A stretch of 64,000 bases of DNA, taken from contig CM065699.1 of assembly GCA_017654935.2 (NCBI GenBank), positions 44,406,940 to 44,470,939 of the forward strand. The letters run 5' to 3'. The notes below the pieces were generated by a model, which saw only the letters and a list, made by a program, of their open reading frames with translations, did not search any database and was not told the DNA's origin. Both the position numbers and the translations under genes were made by a program. Of this stretch, positions 62,541-64,000 are shown one piece after another (position 1 is the first letter of the stretch; each line of letters begins with the position of its first letter). The stretch comes from Phymorhynchus buccinoides. Its lineage: Eukaryota > Mollusca > Gastropoda > Neogastropoda > Raphitomidae.

Positions 62541-64000
62541 CAAAACATAACAATTGGGAGAAAAGGAAAGAAAAGAAAAAGATAGGGGGGGGGGGGGGGG
62601 GGGGGGGGAAGGAAGAAAGTAAAAAATTTTTTTTACATATTTATATACATGCGAATATACATAATAATAAATTAAAATTTTACAATTTATCAATCAAATA
62701 CTTCTTTAAAGTTCTTTTAAAAGTAGATTTAGATGGACATAATTTCAAGAATGCTGGCAAGTTGTTCCATGTGTTTCCTCCAGAGTATGTCAAGCTGGAT
62801 TTGAATAGATCATTTCGGGGTTTAGGAAACGAAAGCATGTGAGTGTGTCGATTTTCATTTATTTTAAAAGAGCTTATAATTTTCTTCGGGGCAGTTCCGT
62901 TTACGACATTAAACATACATAGGCATTTGTTATAGAAAAGCCTGTCTTTAAAAGGTAGGATGTTTAGTTGTTTGTAGTCATTTACAGTCAGGCTACTAGA
63001 TTTAAGTAAAACTAGCTTTAAAGCTCTTTTATGTAAGCGAGTTATATAATTCAGATTACTTTCACTTGCACTATCCCATAAAGTGGATGCATAATTAATA
63101 AGAGGTAAGATGTGACCATGAAAAAAAAGTTTTCTTGAATGAAGATCAAAAAAATTCTTTATTTTTGATAATTGGTAAATTCTTATGGAAATACGTTTAC
63201 CAAGGTCATTAATGTGATCACCCCACAATAAGTCATTATCAATAATAACCCCTAACACTTTATGGGAGGAAACTTCTTCAATTACTTTATCCTTGACATA
63301 CAATGGAGGAAACACAGAATTCATCTTTGTTCGTTTTTGTCTTGAGGTTACATACATACATTTTGTTTTTTGTGCGTTAAGAGACATGTGGTTCAACTCC
63401 GTCCACTCAATTAATTTATTAACATTAGCCTGCACATTTTCTGTTAATATAGAAGGATTGGCATTATTAGATTGCAATGAGGTGTCATCAGCAAACATTT
63501 CACAGCAGCACTTAACACACAAAGGCAAGTCATTTATGTATATAGAGAAAAAAAAGTGGTCCTAAGACTGACCCTTGGGGAACGCCAAACTTAATAGGAA
63601 GTAATTTTGACCTCGATGAATTAATTTCAACAAGCTGTTGCCGATCACAAAGAAACGACTCGATGAAACGCAAAGCACTGCTGGTTAGATTGTAATGTAT
63701 TAGTTTTTTCAATTAAAAGAGTGTGATTAATAACATCAAATGCTTTAGCAAAGTCTATGAATAAGGCACCTGTAAATTCATTGTTATTTACATTTGAGAG
63801 ACATCTGTCTACTAATTGTATAAGAGCAGTGTGGCATGAGTGATTTTCTCTAAAACCAGACTGACTCTCATGTATCAAATCATAACATTGTAAATGAGAA
63901 TGTAAATGTTTTTTAACGTGCTTTTCAAGAGGTTTAGATAATATGCTTAAAATGGAGATAGGTCTGTAGTTAGCTGGGTTAGATCGATCACCACATTTGT
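62277..64000 (-). pseudogene. LINE running off the right edge
   Basis: On the minus strand from 64000: ESQSGFRENHSCHTALIQLV and FIDFAKAFDVINHTLL (about 63750-63870); after a frameshift, INSSRSKLLPIKFGVPQGSVLGPL (about 63570-63640); after a one-base break near 63529-63545, FADDTSLQSNNAN, then an open stretch to a stop at 62680 with WTELNHMSLNAQKTKCMYV, SHKVLGVIIDNDLLWGDHI and GGNTWNNLPAFLK. The 3' UTR includes a GA repeat (62490-62536) and a run of 24 G (62585-62608), and ends with an aataaagatcattttgac-like signal plus three to four TTGAC words at 62277. Different subfamily from the CR1/L2-like copies at 31-34 kb and 53 kb. Confidence 0.85.

Overview
The window looks like a repeat-rich animal genome, most likely a marine invertebrate and plausibly a mollusc. 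It has spliced exons with GT/AG borders, many CR1/L2-like and other LINE remnants, SINEs, MITEs, long microsatellites and minisatellites. It holds no bacterial operons. The species assignment is inference only.

Host gene. Four exons on the minus strand join in phase: about 55442-55200, 52337-52098, 34785-34548 and 25737-25268. They encode the 3' part of a protein with a LamG/pentraxin-like (concanavalin A fold) module followed by a cysteine-bearing PAN/apple-like tail and a stop. The 5' part is not seen and probably lies beyond 64000. Almost everything from 25.7 to 55.2 kb is therefore intron.

Centre (37212-51733). A complete 14.5 kb Polinton/Maverick (adintovirus-like) element sits in the 17 kb intron between the second and third exons. 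It has inverted terminal repeats of about 345 bp, AG...CT ends and a 5-6 bp target duplication (AAACA/AAACAA). It has about 14 open genes without visible lesions: protein-primed DNA polymerase B, retroviral-type integrase, packaging ATPase, a putative double-jelly-roll major capsid protein, a putative penton-like minor capsid protein, and several small membrane or coiled-coil proteins of unknown role. I could not find an adenovirus-type maturation protease. Genes are tightly packed, in divergent and convergent blocks.

Left part (1-25 kb). A hAT transposon (1320-4800) has perfect 16 bp inverted ends and a spliced but frameshifted transposase. Several LINE 3' ends follow, one of them interrupted by three later insertions. 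Also present are TTAA-flanked MITEs, palindromic MITEs, a SINE-like family with a GAA tail and a 41 bp minisatellite.

Intron of the host gene (25-37 kb). Two foldback elements are built from short repeated inverted words (one just downstream of the last exon at 22.1-22.5 kb, one at 26.0-26.9 kb). There is a 2.6 kb minisatellite with a decaying edge, two LINE copies head to head (one with an in-frame 75 bp triplication), and a tRNA-derived SINE.

Right part (52-64 kb). Exon 52098-52337 is preceded in transcription order by five tandem copies of its own splice acceptor and first codons. Beyond lie LINE remnants, a roughly 1 kb AAGGTCA-rich dispersed repeat, MITEs and a LINE that runs off the right edge.
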